Shown here piece by piece: positions 33,612 through 45,880 of a stretch of DNA of 64,000 nucleotides. Position 1 is the first letter of the stretch. Each line of letters opens with the position of its first letter. A program made the translations under genes and the position numbers. This DNA comes from Naegleria lovaniensis. Its lineage: Eukaryota > Heterolobosea > Eutetramitea > Acrasida > Naegleriidae. The notes beneath the pieces were generated by a model. It was not told the origin of the DNA, did not search any database, and was given only the letters and a program-made list of their open reading frames with translations. The DNA is taken from positions 558,001-622,000 of the forward strand of contig NW_025407836.1 in NCBI RefSeq assembly GCF_003324165.1. The letters run 5' to 3'.

Positions 33612-36024
33612 TTACACATCATTTCCCACATGAATATACTCTAAAATATGTGGTATTTCACCAAATTGATAAGGATGACGATGAAATTTGTTGCAAAGTA
33701 TGTCCAATCCACTGGAAATTCCTTCGCCAGTTAAGGCACTGCATGGTTGAAGGTGAAGGGAATTTAGTAAAGTGGTGTTGTTGAGAGGACCCGTCGTATT
33801 TCAACTTTTGAAACGAGCTTGGATTTCTCAGAAAATATCGTTCGAATTTCTCGTACTCTTTGTGTCTTATTGGAAACAAGATCCATCTTGTTGGCATAGA
33901 TGATGAAACTGCAACCTGGTTTGAGAAGTGAATAGTCCAAGTATGTGTCAAGCGATTCTAAGGCTTCATGGAATCGATCTGGATTGGAGGCATCTATCAC
34001 ATAAATCAGTGCATCACAATCGTTGATGAATTGTTTCCATAGCGGTCTCATTATGAGAGAACCTCCAATGTCCCAAATATTCAATACCACAGGTCCAAAG
34101 AGAGCTTTTTCAGCATTGTACCCAATGGTGGAATATTGATCTTGGTTTTCTTTGTTTGTCAATTTGTACAGTAATGATGTTTTACCGCTGTCGTCTAATC
34201 CTAGTAGAAGTACTTTTTGATGGAGTTGTTCGGTTTTGGGGATCTGATGCTTGTTCATAGAGTGGTTGGGATGACGGCTTGATTGAGGAAACGTTTCTTC
34301 CAACACATGTGTCAGGCAAGCTCCCATCAAGTCTAAGGTGTATTGTTTAAAATGATGATTTGTTTCTATTGTATTCAAGAGCTTGGAGGTGATGGAATTA
34401 AACGGATCTTGGTGCACGAGTTGGAATTCGTTCCAGGATTTCCTATCAATATTTCGAAGCCACAATCGTAGAACGGCTTCATTGAAAGAGGGGCAGTTTT
34501 CTGCGTTGTTTTGGTAGTGGTGGTGGAATTGTTTCAACATTGAATTTAGGAGTGTTTCGCTAATATCGTTAATCATGTGTCTAACATTCGTTCCTTGTAA
34601 CATATTTAAGGCGCTTCGAATCACTAAACTTGAAGTATTGTTATACAGTTCTGTTAGACCTCTCATCTTTAACAACTCCATAAATATTCTCACAATAAAG
34701 AGATTAATAAATTCCAAACTGCAAGCAGCGAGATCAATAGATCTTAATATTTGGAAAATCTGTTCCAAGCTGTTATCGTTGTCATCAGTAAAATTTTGTA
34801 ACAACCACATGCATATATAAGCAATCACGTTGTGTGTATTTTCTGAAAAGGATTCACACTTCAAGACTTTTAACAAAAAATCCAATGGTAGAGTAGTAAT
34901 TGCATGTATAAAAATGTTCTTTTGAAATAAAACAAGTTGTTCCACAACGTTTGTGATTGAGAGTCGTTCGTACCAACTACGCAAATTGTTTTCCCTTTCG
35001 ATATGCTGATCCAACGTGGGATAACTCCAAGATCCACCTGACTCTCGATAATTTTCGCAGTCATAAATATGATCTGATATCACGCATGTTATATTTTCTG
35101 CAACAATACGTGCGGCATGATCCCAGATTATTGCTCGCAGCTCGTCAATTATTGTTAAGGATTTTTTGACATAAATCATGGCATTATACTCGTTCATTGT
35201 TTGAGCAATAGCCTCTATTAAACAGGGAATACCAAACTCATCTGCTTTTTCAATGAGTTGCAATATTTCTGACATGCCAATCATTGCATAACCAAGTGAT
35301 TCATCATCAAATTGTGTAGTATTTTGCAAACTTATTAAGAGTTCTCTTGAATAAACTCCCGTCCATCCCAAATGCAGAAAATCCATCACGTGCTCCACTA
35401 TGTTCTCATCCTCTTCAATTGACATTTCATTGCTCTCACATTCTATCATTTCACTTTTTAACATGGTGTCAAAGAAACCACTCAATGATTGCAGTACGAA
35501 TTTGTGAGCACAAATTTTTCGTTTCAGTTGAGGAAATGAGATAGTAAAAACGGGTGTTTCCTCTTCTGTTGATTCATCCACAGTTCTCTGCTGTCGTGAA
35601 GCACTAATGTCATTCTCTCTCTTGAATGCATTGTTCTGGTCTCTTGCTACTATTTCATAAATTATACAATCCCAATGACGATCATGTTTGATCCGTTTCT
35701 TTGTTACTTTTTGTTGTGCAGTCCCACTTGCTGTTGTACCTTATCATTCATCACCAAATAAAAGTACATGTTATTTTGAATATTATTGATGGTATCAAAA
35801 TTAAGATTCTGATCGGGAATGGTTGTTATTGCATACAACTCGGCTCGGGTAACAAAGTTTTCATCCACATACCAATGATGGGATGATTTTGCTGTGGATT
35901 CTTGTTGTTGCTGATGCTGCTGATCATCACGGTACAACAGTTCAAGCGTTTTATCTGAATTTTCATGAACATTTTGATGAGATTTTGGAGTGTTGTTATC
36001 AAGGAATGACGAACGCTCCAACAT
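33612..36024 (-). CDS. BTB domain fused to ARF-like GTPase
   Basis: About 803 residues after joining three frames. ATG at 36024; a Gln/His-rich N-terminal region; a missing base in the CCC run near 35733 (adding G on the coding strand gives QVGTAQQKVTKKR); then a BTB/POZ domain (about 155-265: ICAHKFVLQSLSGFFDTML), a long helical middle, and from about 605 an ARF-family GTPase with P-loop GLDDSGKT, WDIGG, and NKMD. The last about 60 residues need one more added base near 33776, after which LQPCSALTGEGISSGLDIL supplies the G5 motif, and the stop is at 33612. In ARFs WDxGG is followed by the catalytic Gln; here it is Ser (WDIGGSLIMRPLW), so intrinsic hydrolysis may be low. BTB suggests a cullin-3 or dimerisation role. 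Intronless. Confidence 0.82.
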
Positions 36025-36593
36025 TTTTTTTTGAACAAGATCGAACGATGGATTTCCAAAGGAGTTTGCTCACTCGTTTAATGAAAATACGTGTCCTTAA
36101 TCATGAGTCAAGATGACGTGGATAATTTCCATTTAGAGTAGTCAACTGTGGGCAGTCAAACGAAAAACTTGTGCCCACTTGAATGGCATACTTGCTTTTT
36201 CCTAATTCATTGTTTAAAAAATTTAAGCAAAGTGCTTAGTAGTTGGAAAAGAAAAGGAATGAACATTTGGCAATTTGAATTTATTTTGAACTCTAGTTTT
36301 TGAACGTTGGAGATGTTAAATGTTTCCCGCACGTCACCTCTCAAAACTCAAAAAAAAATTTGCTAGGGTTTTTGTTCAGCAGCACGACTGTGTTCAACGT
36401 TGATTCAAAACATATCATCATCATCGTCGTCGTCGTAGTCCAACAGTCACTGAATACTTTTTTTGGAGTGACTTTCTTGTTGAATACAAGTCTTTTTGTA
36501 TACAAAATCATCAAACAACAATTTTTATAAGAACACACAATCCGATTTGTTGTTTTTTAATTTAATTGTGTCAAAAACAAGAAGAAGAAGAAA
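36025..36593. promoter_or_regulatory. Divergent intergenic region
   Basis: 569 bp between the divergent BTB-ARF and LMBR1-like genes, so both promoters should lie here. Contains a run of A near 36349-36357, a CATCATCATCGTCGTCGT triplet tract near 36410-36435, and a GAAGAAGAAG tract just before the LMBR1-like ATG. No gene seen. Confidence 0.35.
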
Positions 36594-38614
36594 ATGGATT
36601 GTACTGACGGACAGACAGTCCCAAATATTTTCCTCATCATTTGTTTGGGAATATTCCCAGCAGTGATTATTTTCCTCTCCGTGTTGTTTATTATTTTCTG
36701 GTCGAGTCCAGCCGATCGTTTTCAAGGAATAATTCCCAAACTGATAAGTGTAAGTGTTGTTATTATTGTTGTGGTCTTCATACAACTAATGTAATATCGA
36801 TTGGTGATGATGTGTTGGCATTTGACTTTTGATGGGTTGTTACTGGTTCATACATTTTGTGATCCATGTTTGGGTGTGATCACACACTATGACTATGAAA
36901 TGACTTTGTACATCTATTTCCATGGATACAATGTATCCATTCAAAAACAACATGATTGTATACATCATTTCAAAATTTCACACACTCAACAACAAATTTT
37001 TACAACTCGTCCAATATGTACATTGGAATTTACATCATCATCATCATTAACACTATTGGATACCATTCCATCACACTCTTCTTCATGGAATAGATTCTGG
37101 GAATGACAGTTGCCGGGTGTGTCATTCTCATCATTCCATTTGACGTGTGGAATACCCGACAAGCAGGTTGCATTGGTTCCGCTCTCGAAATTATTTGGCA
37201 AATTTTGTTCGCTTTGGTTGGAGTGTTGGTTTGTTTTGTGGTGCCATGGGCGCTCATTTACTATGAGGCCTATGATGAAGATCGTGCAGGTACTCCAAAA
37301 GGATTTTTACGTCAATGTTTGTGGGGAGGTGTTGGTGCTTTGATTTGCGTTGGTATTTGCTTGTTAATTATTGGTATTTCATATATTGGTTAGGAAATGC
37401 TGTTCTTCCTGTACAGAAATATGTACAGACCAGCACGTATTCATCAAGATCAGCTGCTGAGAATGGAATTGGTACTGCTGTGGATACTTATCCAGATAGC
37501 TTTGAAGTAAGAATGTCGTTTTTGGTGTATTATGTGGCAATTTTGAGTTTGGCTGGTTGGGTTTGTTTCTGTGTTTGCGGTGGATGTGGTTTGACTGCCG
37601 TTCCTTTGGAGTGTGTCTTGTGGTTTGTGTATCGTCCAAAGAAAATTGATAAGGCAGAATTTATTGTTCAACAAAAGAAGTATGCAGCAAGAGCACACAA
37701 GTTGATCGAAATTGGTAAGGTAAGTGATCATTATCATCTCCATGAGGGGATTTTGAATAATTTTATTGACTTGTGACATGTCTATCATCACCACCTCAAC
37801 TCATGGGATGGACTTGATACTGAAATTTATGTGTGTGAATTTTTCAATGACTGTTTGTCATGTCCTTTTAAATTTTCTCTCTCGAATCACTGAACCTCAC
37901 ACTCTATAGAGATTGGACGACTTGAGAAAACAACCTGGAAACAGAGCCAAACCAAAATCCATTCGTAGTTATCGTGCCTTCAAGGATGCAGTCTATCAAA
38001 TCGATGACGATTTCAAAAAGGTTAAAACTGCCTATGCAAGAGGAGGTGGATGGATTGTTCTCTACATTTTCTCTCTCGTCTTTGGACTTGTCTTGGGATT
38101 AATTTCTCTTTTATGGATTGCTCACTTGATTGTTTATTCCATTCCTCCATATCCGTTGTGGGGTGGATTGAATGAATTCTTCCGTTGGTTCGATTTGGCA
38201 TTCCCACTCTTTGGATTGATTTTGTACAGTATTTTTGCATTCTATTTATTGTTTAGTACATTGGCAGGAAATATTCTAGTAGCCGGTCGAATTCCATTCT
38301 TCACTGTATATCCAATTCGATTTAAGGACACCTTGACCAGTAGTTTCTTGTTCAATGCAGGACTCATGATGCTCAGTTCGATCACCATTGTTCAATTCTG
38401 TGCCACAACATTTAGCAAATATGCTCAGTCCACTGTTATTGAGGTTATGATTAACACTTATGTGAAACACATGAAAGGTATTGGTGTCATTTTCGAATAT
38501 CTTCACTACGTATTCTTTGCTTTTATTTTCATTGGATTTGTGATGGCTTGTGTGAATATTGCCATCAAACAAAGAAAATCAGAAAAGGAAATTGAAGCAA
38601 TTTTGAACAGCTAA
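36594..38614 (+). CDS. LMBR1-like multi-pass membrane protein
   Basis: Exons 36594-36749, 37094-37719 and 37910-38614, phase-0 GT-AG introns of 344 and 190 nt. About nine hydrophobic segments, for example IFLIICLGIFPAVIIFLSVL, ILFALVGVLVCFVVPWALI and VLYIFSLVFGLVLGLISLLW. Segments such as VAGCVILIIPFDVWNTRQ, YYEAYDE and ECVLWFVYRPKKI, with a cytoplasmic charged loop before the fourth exon-level block, match the LMBR1/LMBD family, whose members act as lysosomal cobalamin exporters or plasma-membrane lipocalin receptors. The exact function here is open. One base is missing at about 37388-37391 (ATTGGTTAGG): adding one gives SYIGLGNAVLPVQKY and removes a premature TAG. Confidence 0.85.
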
Positions 38615-38902
38615 AATCTCCATGTGTTATTTATGAACAAGAGTCATTCCTTGATGATGTTGTTTAATGAACCACCTTTTGATGTCCATAAAATATTTAA
38701 TTTTCAAATTGTAACATTTTTTGAGATTATTCCCTTTTATGGGCCTGTTGATACAATGTCCATAAACATCACAATGCAACCCTCTCTCGACCAAACCAAC
38801 AAAAAAATTGAAAGAGCGTATAGCTTATTGCCCTCTCCAACAACATCGGATTTCATTCATCAGCCTCTTTAGCTCGTTCATAACTATCATCACGATCGGA
38901 AA

Positions 38903-40762
38903 ATGATGAGACTCAGAGTTGCGTTTAGAAATCATCGCCTCGTATTTCCTGTCAAGGATACGAAAATTAAGATTGGCCAATTACTTTCCGACATGGAAGA
39001 ACGATTCTCTTCTCAAATTCTGAGTTCTTATCAATTGAATAATGAAGAAGAGAAACGAAAACATGCCAAGATTTATGATCTCATGTTGTTGGATAGTTCT
39101 AGCACCCTATCTTCATCCTCCAATTCAAATCATCCACCAAATACAGAATATTTATGCTGTAAGGAGGATTATGTTGCCGACGTGTTGAGAGATGGTGATC
39201 ATGTTAGAGTAAGTTGGAAAATTTAAGCAATACTTGGGTCATTGATCCTTAATTGAAATTGTTTTTTGCAATGAATGGGTTCAAAAACATTGACTGGTTC
39301 ATCTTCCTGGATAGGCTTTAGATGAGCAAGCTTGGATTGATTATCAAGGTATGTAAACAGAGCTAGTTTTATGAGAATGTGTAAAAACTGAAATTCCGAC
39401 GTGACATTTCTCTAATAGTCGAACATTTTTGTGATAGAAAGAGAGCTTGGGTACATTTGGGTAAGTTGAAATTAATTTTTCGTTTGCCACAGCAACGAAT
39501 TTTAAATGCTTGATGATGTTCTCCTTTATCAATGGCAACATAATTTTCATATTCCATAATTTTCCCAAAAACATAGTGAAGGATGGAGTTTTTGGAGAGA
39601 TTGGTTATCACAAAAAGAACAAAGTCTATTGTCTCTTTGGAACTCACCATCATAAGCAATACTTTGAATTCACTGTAGATGAGTTGCGTGAGCGTTACAA
39701 AAACAAGAACGTTCATGAAATTGGAATGGAAAAAGATTTTAAGGGCTTGTGGTATGTCTGTGCCAAATTTGAAGAACCAACCACTGACGAGTTGAAGGAC
39801 GATAAGAAAATGCTTTGTGAAATGAGTATTCACTTGAAAACAAATTCAGAAGATGACAAGGTTTACATTCATCAAGTGAGTGTTCATGAAAAGAATGGTC
39901 ATTTACTGAAAGGAAATTCTCGTTTCTTCTAAGGTTGTATTAATTCTCCCTAATAATAAAACGAAAACGCTTTGACTTTTAGGAATTTCCAGTTGGCTCT
40001 CGAAGCACAAAAAAAATGTTTTCAATACGGATTTTGTCCGTTCTGTGGAACTCAAACCACCTCGTTACCAGAATATGCCGAGTTTTCAGCACAACCCCAA
40101 AAGCTTTCAGAACAAATGTGTAGACACGTGGTCAAGTGTGCTCTAGCTGTTGCAAATTCCAATCAATGGGATTTGTCGGATCTACTTCCGAAGCAAAATT
40201 ATACCATCTTGAATTTACCTGAATTATTGGACAATGATGACGGTGAAGATCCCAAAGATGAAGATTTTGTCATGGATGATGATGATGAAATGAGCGATGA
40301 TGAAGACTCCATCACGGAAGAAGAAGTCTCTCATCTCAAACAAGAGACTGAACATTTGGAAATGTTGGAAAAGCGTGAGACCCGCTCTCATAACAAGACG
40401 AATACCGGTATTACTGGCAACCATGTTGTTCATGATCCAAAGAATGATACGACAACGTTCGCAAAAGACGAGCCGACATTCCTTGATTTGTCCATTCAAT
40501 TCAAATTCATGAATGGATTGGAGTTGAATGGCGAGTTCAACAGCCAGAGCGATACATTTAAAACGTTATTCGATTATGTCAGTCTGAAAACACAACTGGC
40601 ACCACAGGTTTACAATTTCGAAGAAACGCGTCGTGGTTGCAAGGAGACATGAATACCAAATTGGATCAATTGTTATTATCGAATGCAGCCAATACCTGTG
40701 GCACGAATGATGGAAAGGTAGCCAAGAAAATTGTTCTCTCAGTTGCTGTAAGATCCCTCTAA
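38903..40762 (+). CDS. Unknown protein with beta-grasp-like N terminus and Cys/His motif
   Basis: Exons 38903-39208, 39315-39348 (34 nt), 39577-39933 and 39983-40762; introns of 106, 228 and 49 nt. The N terminus (MRLRVAFRNHRLVFPVKD ... VADVLRDGDHVRALDE) reads like a ubiquitin-fold or coilin-type N-terminal module. After it comes a segment with a possible zinc site (CFQYGFCPFCG, then CRHVVKC), a long acidic Asp/Glu stretch and a helical C terminus. Two single-base losses: near 39915 (AAA; repair gives LLKGKFSFLLRNFQ and the correct splice phase) and near 40634 (repair gives SWLQGDMNTKLDQLLL, ending at 40762). Family not recognised. Confidence 0.6.
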
Positions 40763-40789
40763 GTTCCTTGTTCGTTCTCAGCAGAAAAA

Positions 40790-42751
40790 ATGCAAGAAAC
40801 GATGATCGCTACAAACAATTCCAAACACCCAGGTGTGGATTCCGAATCGGAGGCTACAAACCATGAGCAATCCAGTACCTTCAATCATAATGCTTTAGAA
40901 AATGACCATTGTCAACACATCAGTTTGTGGCTTTATCCAACTGGTGTTTTTCCTCAAGAGGTATTCCTCCTGATTTTATCTTTTCAGAATCCCAAATTCG
41001 TTTTGAATCAAATTTCATCTGTTTGTAAGGCTTGGTACCAGTTGGTGAGGGAGAATGAATATTTGTGGAGACAGTACTTATTGGATTGTTACGGAGTGAC
41101 GTGGCACATGAGGAATGACAAAGCAGATCCGAACACTCGTTCCAAGGATCGATGTGAATCTTTGGAATTGTTTTGTGCTATCAGTGAGAAGCTACACTCG
41201 AGAAGAATACTTGTACGTGATAAGATTGTACATGTTGTAAAGAAAGACTTGAGCTGTGGTGGTCGTGGGGTCTGTCACTCGCAATATGCCATCGCCAACA
41301 TCATTCCACTATTGCAAAATAGTTCCCATCAAAGCAATAGATACTATCTCTCAGATATTCCAGTTGAGTATAGAGACGGAGGATTTCATGGATGTCACTT
41401 GTATGACTTCAGCAAGCTCAACTCAACTCCTTATGTGATTGATTTATATCTTGCCGTGGATACCATGTCTCCACTCGTGGATCAAATACTACTTCCAAAA
41501 GATGACAACTGTGAGGTCAATGCTACTCAAATTACTTCTTCTCTTGTGCGAAAATTGGGAGGAATTCGAGCTACTTCAAATTCATTCGAATTTTATGACT
41601 TTTCAAGAAAGTTGGTGTGGTCCCAAAGCGCACAAACATTATTGCATTTTAGAAATGAGAGAAAGAACTATGCAAGTAGATACCTAAATTGTATTTATAT
41701 CTATCACTATCACAGGTTAGACTATTTGGTTTTGGCAGTCAATGGTGGTATTAAGGTGATCACTCAGGAATCCGCCCAACTTGTATGGGAAGATGAAGAT
41801 GGACCGAATACTAAAATTCTTCTCAACGATGCTATCAATTTGAAATTTGGAATTGTGACCTGTCTCAACGCAGACTATTCCAAATTTTTTGCATGGAATG
41901 TGGAGAATGGTGAGCGTTTATGGAGTGTGACACTTTCTTCCTTAATTCCAATCTCAATGAATGCTCACTTCGCAGCAATCAAAGCATTTTCCGTTAAAAG
42001 AATTATTTGTGGGCAATATTGGATAGAGTCGAGAAGTGAAGAGGATACCATAACTATTCTATTGCATGCTTCCTCAGCTAGACCTCTCATATTCTTTGAT
42101 GGCGAGTTGATTCGTGACATGTATGTGGTATCTATTAGAGAATACAAGGAGCCTGTTGAAACCATTGTCACTACCTTATTTATTTATTCATTGAGCCGTA
42201 TTGCATTAATTGAATCCACATGTACCTATAACAATGAGAAACTAACATCCATGACTATTGAAACAAAATGGGAGTCTCTACCTCAAAATCAAGAAATTGT
42301 GTTGGAGAGCACGAATGTTGATATTGTCAAGGTGCCTCTGACTGGAAGTGAAATTAGGAAACGAATGAAACAATATCAATTATGTAAATCTCCTCATTTC
42401 GCATGTCATGACATGGAGATCAATTACTCTGAATTGGATGACATTTGTAAATATGATTTGATTATATTAAGTACGTACAACAATGAGCTCATCATTGAAA
42501 GATTTAGAACAGATAATGGTGACTTGTTGTTTCGTTCTATATGGTCCAAGCATTCATCATCAGATTCTGTTCCCATTCAAACCCATGCTCCAATCAACGT
42601 GAATCGAGAATCGTCCAAAATATATGCAGAAGTTCGTGGTAAGGACTTATTCATTGTAAGACAACCAGAAAACCATGCAGATGATTGTATCATTATTTTG
42701 GATTTGGAGAGTGGCTCTGAAAAGTGTACATTATCATGTCACAATAAATAG
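40790..42751 (+). CDS. F-box protein
   Basis: Intronless, 653 residues, ATG at 40790, only 27 bp after the preceding stop. Residues about 55-100 form a good F-box: FPQEVFLLILSF, ISSVCKAWYQLVRENEYLWR. The rest has irregular beta-propeller-like segments (LVWEDEDGPNTKILL, FAWNVENGERLWSVTL, GDLLFRSIWS), as in F-box proteins with WD- or PQQ-like propellers. Expected role: substrate receptor of an SCF ubiquitin ligase in cytosol or nucleus. Substrate unknown. Confidence 0.75.
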   Translation: MQETMIATNNSKHPGVDSESEATNHEQSSTFNHNALENDHCQHISLWLYPTGVFPQEVFLLILSFQNPKFVLNQISSVCKAWYQLVRENEYLWRQYLLDCYGVTWHMRNDKADPNTRSKDRCESLELFCAISEKLHSRRILVRDKIVHVVKKDLSCGGRGVCHSQYAIANIIPLLQNSSHQSNRYYLSDIPVEYRDGGFHGCHLYDFSKLNSTPYVIDLYLAVDTMSPLVDQILLPKDDNCEVNATQITSSLVRKLGGIRATSNSFEFYDFSRKLVWSQSAQTLLHFRNERKNYASRYLNCIYIYHYHRLDYLVLAVNGGIKVITQESAQLVWEDEDGPNTKILLNDAINLKFGIVTCLNADYSKFFAWNVENGERLWSVTLSSLIPISMNAHFAAIKAFSVKRIICGQYWIESRSEEDTITILLHASSARPLIFFDGELIRDMYVVSIREYKEPVETIVTTLFIYSLSRIALIESTCTYNNEKLTSMTIETKWESLPQNQEIVLESTNVDIVKVPLTGSEIRKRMKQYQLCKSPHFACHDMEINYSELDDICKYDLIILSTYNNELIIERFRTDNGDLLFRSIWSKHSSSDSVPIQTHAPINVNRESSKIYAEVRGKDLFIVRQPENHADDCIIILDLESGSEKCTLSCHNK

Positions 42752-42820
42752 TTTCATGCGTGGTTAAAAAAACCGCCAAAAATTATACAAATTTAAAAAA
42801 AAGTAAAAACAACTTGAAAG

Positions 42821-45800
42821 ATGGAGGACTATGAGGTGGTGCAAACCCTCAGCAATAATCAATACATTTGTGTGAGGCGATCATCTTCATCATCAAATAA
42901 TCCTTCTGCTCGTTCATCTTCTCATCAAACGGAAAGAAAATCGGAAAAGAAAAAAAATCGCAAGTCATCCTCATCACACAATCACTATTTAATTACCAAA
43001 CAATATTTATATTCCTACGACCACTCTAAATATCAATCGGAAGATGAAAAACTCTTGAGGAAATATAATGATATTCATACACGGATTGATTGTTTATTGT
43101 TTCTTCGTGAAAAGGATTTGGTAAATTTATTGGATTGCTTTTATTTTGAACAAATTGAAAAACAATCAAAATACACGGACAAGTATTTCTGTACAGTGGA
43201 AAAGATTGATGGAATTGTTTCTCTTCGATATTTATTGTATAAAAACAGATTGCGAAATAAGAATTTTCAACCTCTAAAACAGAGTTTAATATTTCAAGTT
43301 ATGAGATGCTGTCTGGAGGCTTCTGCCATTCTTCACGCTGTGGGAGAACCGTATTTTTCATTTTCTCCTTGCAACATTTTGATTGAGAAGAAGACTCGAA
43401 AAGTAATGTTGCGACCATACGTGATTGATAAAACAGACATGCTACACAAGTTTATTGAGGATCCACATGGGGAAAGTATTTTTGATCCTTATACCATCAA
43501 GTTTGAGGATAATAAGGTGTTAGTGAAGGAGTTTTTCGAGAATCAGCTGTGGTATTGCCCTCCCGAGTTGGTGTTTCGAATCTTTCTAGGAAAGAAGGAC
43601 AAAATTCACAAGTACAAGAAACAACTCTACAACGAGATTAAGCACTCTTATACAACCTCGATAGCGATTGACATTTGGGCTATGGGATGCATTTTTTCAG
43701 AAATGATGCTTCCGTATCCACTCTTCAGTTCCATGAGAATTGAAGATCAAGTAATCAATACGCTATCTATTCTTCGACTTGAATCAGAAAATGAAGAATA
43801 TTCACATCCTCGATATATGAAACAGAGCAAATTTTTCAACACAATTTTATCCAAGCATTTAGATTTAAAAACCAATCGCCTCTCAGTGTTGAAACATTAT
43901 TTAACAGGAAGCTCAAGTTATGAAGTGACTGCTGTCACTTTGCAAACAATTTCGTGCATGATGGATTATGAACCATCTCTAAGGCCGCCAGCATCAAGAA
44001 TTTTAAAGATTCCAATATTTTCAACCCAAAACCTCCCAAATAGTGGACTTTACTATAGAAAGACAGATCACAACAATTCATCAAAGACGTCAGGTGATGA
44101 TGATACTCTATCGAAAAACTCAGTTCTAGTAGACTATGTCAACAAGGTTGAGGAAGAACAAGTCAAAGCAAATCAATCTTGGATTTCAGAGAGTAGTATT
44201 GCAAATCACAATGAACACGCCCGCGTGGATCAGAACTTTGCGAATGATTCCATATATGAAGAGAGTATTATGCTAGCATCGTTACTGAATGATAAATCGA
44301 AACGAAAGAAGGCAACATCGGCAAACGAACAAGTCTTCATGACGTATCAACAGAAAAACCTTGAAGAGAAAGAAGGAGAAAACCTATTGAACTATCTTTC
44401 GGACAATGATGTGAAATCGTCATCCACTTCATTTGTGACACTTTCTCATGCATTCAAAAAACTTGAGAAAATTTATAGGAATGAAATAACAAAAATTGGA
44501 AACGATATTAGAGAAATGAAGGAGACTCTTGGAGACTTGTTACAGAATAGTGTCTTACCATCTGAAAAGAATAATCACCATCGCTCTGGTTCCGTAGAGA
44601 ATTCAATAGAGTCATCTTCGTCATCTTCCTCGGAAGAGGTCTTTGTTCCTAAAACAAGTACTATTCGAGGCACTGTACAGCTTACCATTGAACGAATACA
44701 TGAGATTGAATATGAAGGACAACGTAAGTTTGTAGTAATAGGAATTCTCTAACATCTCTATTTTCATTCCGATTCAAACATCGATTATTTAGTTTATTTC
44801 TCAATACTACGAGGTCATACGGAACTTGTCACGCAAGACTTACTCTCCAAAAACTACACCTCTATCCACATTAATGACGAGTTTTCAAAATACAACAATG
44901 AGATCATGTTAAAAATTACAGACCAAGTCAAGAAGAACGGTCATGAAGCAATTGTTGGTGTGGCAATTATTGATCTATCACCTCTCTCCTATTCGACAGA
45001 CCTTTGTGGATGGTATAATCTGTATGACTCGATACAGAACAAGAAACTAACAGGTCAGGTCTTGGTACGAATTACGTTCGTAAAGCAGCAACCAGCTCTA
45101 CCCATACAAAAGCCTCCGTCACAGACATTAACAACTCAGCAAATTAAGGTCAACGAGCAACCAGCAGCAGCAGTTTCTTCCCAACATCCGTCACTCTCTG
45201 AAAAGGCTACTACTTCTTTGCCCCAACGACCTTCACCAAACATGTTCACTCAAAACTATGACAATATTCTTTTTGGAAATTTGGAAGATGAATTAGATCA
45301 GAAAATGTCACTCAGCGTTGATACTTTTGTTTTCACAGAATCCTCTTCAAACACACAATTACTTGGAGATGACGATCACCATGAAATGATCATGACAGAA
45401 CACCACACATCACCACCTGCCAACCAAACTCCCTTAATCCCATCCTCGGATATTATCACGGCTAATTCCTTAAGAGTTGATGACATTAATGAAATTACCA
45501 ATGTGTTACAACCTCGTTCCTTTTCCAACAATCATTATTTACCCTTGCCGATAACCCATGCCAACCACATCGAGGCCCCTCATAACGACCTGTCCCACTT
45601 TCAAACCATTTCATCCAGTAGCTTGATGTCCTCCCGTCCGATCATTCATTCGGAACCTAATGTTGAACCATTGAATCATCCATCAGCTGCAACGAATGCT
45701 ACTTCCTCTCATCTTCATCATCATCCCGTTCACTGCTACATCAACAACCACATGTAGCCGATGAAGAGTTCAATACCATCATTTCCTCTCTTCAACGACT

Positions 45801-45834
45801 TCAAACCGAATTGAAAACCTTTGCTGTGCTGTAG
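42821..45834 (+). CDS. Pseudokinase with C-terminal C2-like domain
   Basis: Exons 42821-44723 and 44793 onward (69-nt GT-AG intron, phase 1). The N-terminal 400 residues have the protein-kinase layout but lack its chemistry: no Gly-rich loop or VAIK Lys; the catalytic-loop position reads YFSFSPCNILIE instead of HRDxKxxN; no DFG. The late-lobe element IDIWAMGCIFSEMMLPYPLF is well kept. After a Ser-rich linker, a C2-like fold runs from about 615 to 740 (RGTVQLTIERIHEIEYEGQ; VGVAIIDLSPLSY; GWYNLYD), which may bind membranes. The tail is Pro/Ser/His-rich. A frame change near 45729 lets the reading end as LLHQQPHVADEEFNTI to a stop at 45834 rather than at 45757. Scaffold or signalling role is inference. 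Confidence 0.7.
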
Positions 45835-45880
45835 ATCACGGGAGGCTCTGTAATTTTTTTTGTAAGGTTGCCCCTGTAAA

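Noticed and set aside
36300-36530. Short open frame with a hydrophobic stretch upstream of the LMBR1-like gene
   Set aside because: It overlaps a triplet-repeat tract and lacks any homology-like feature.
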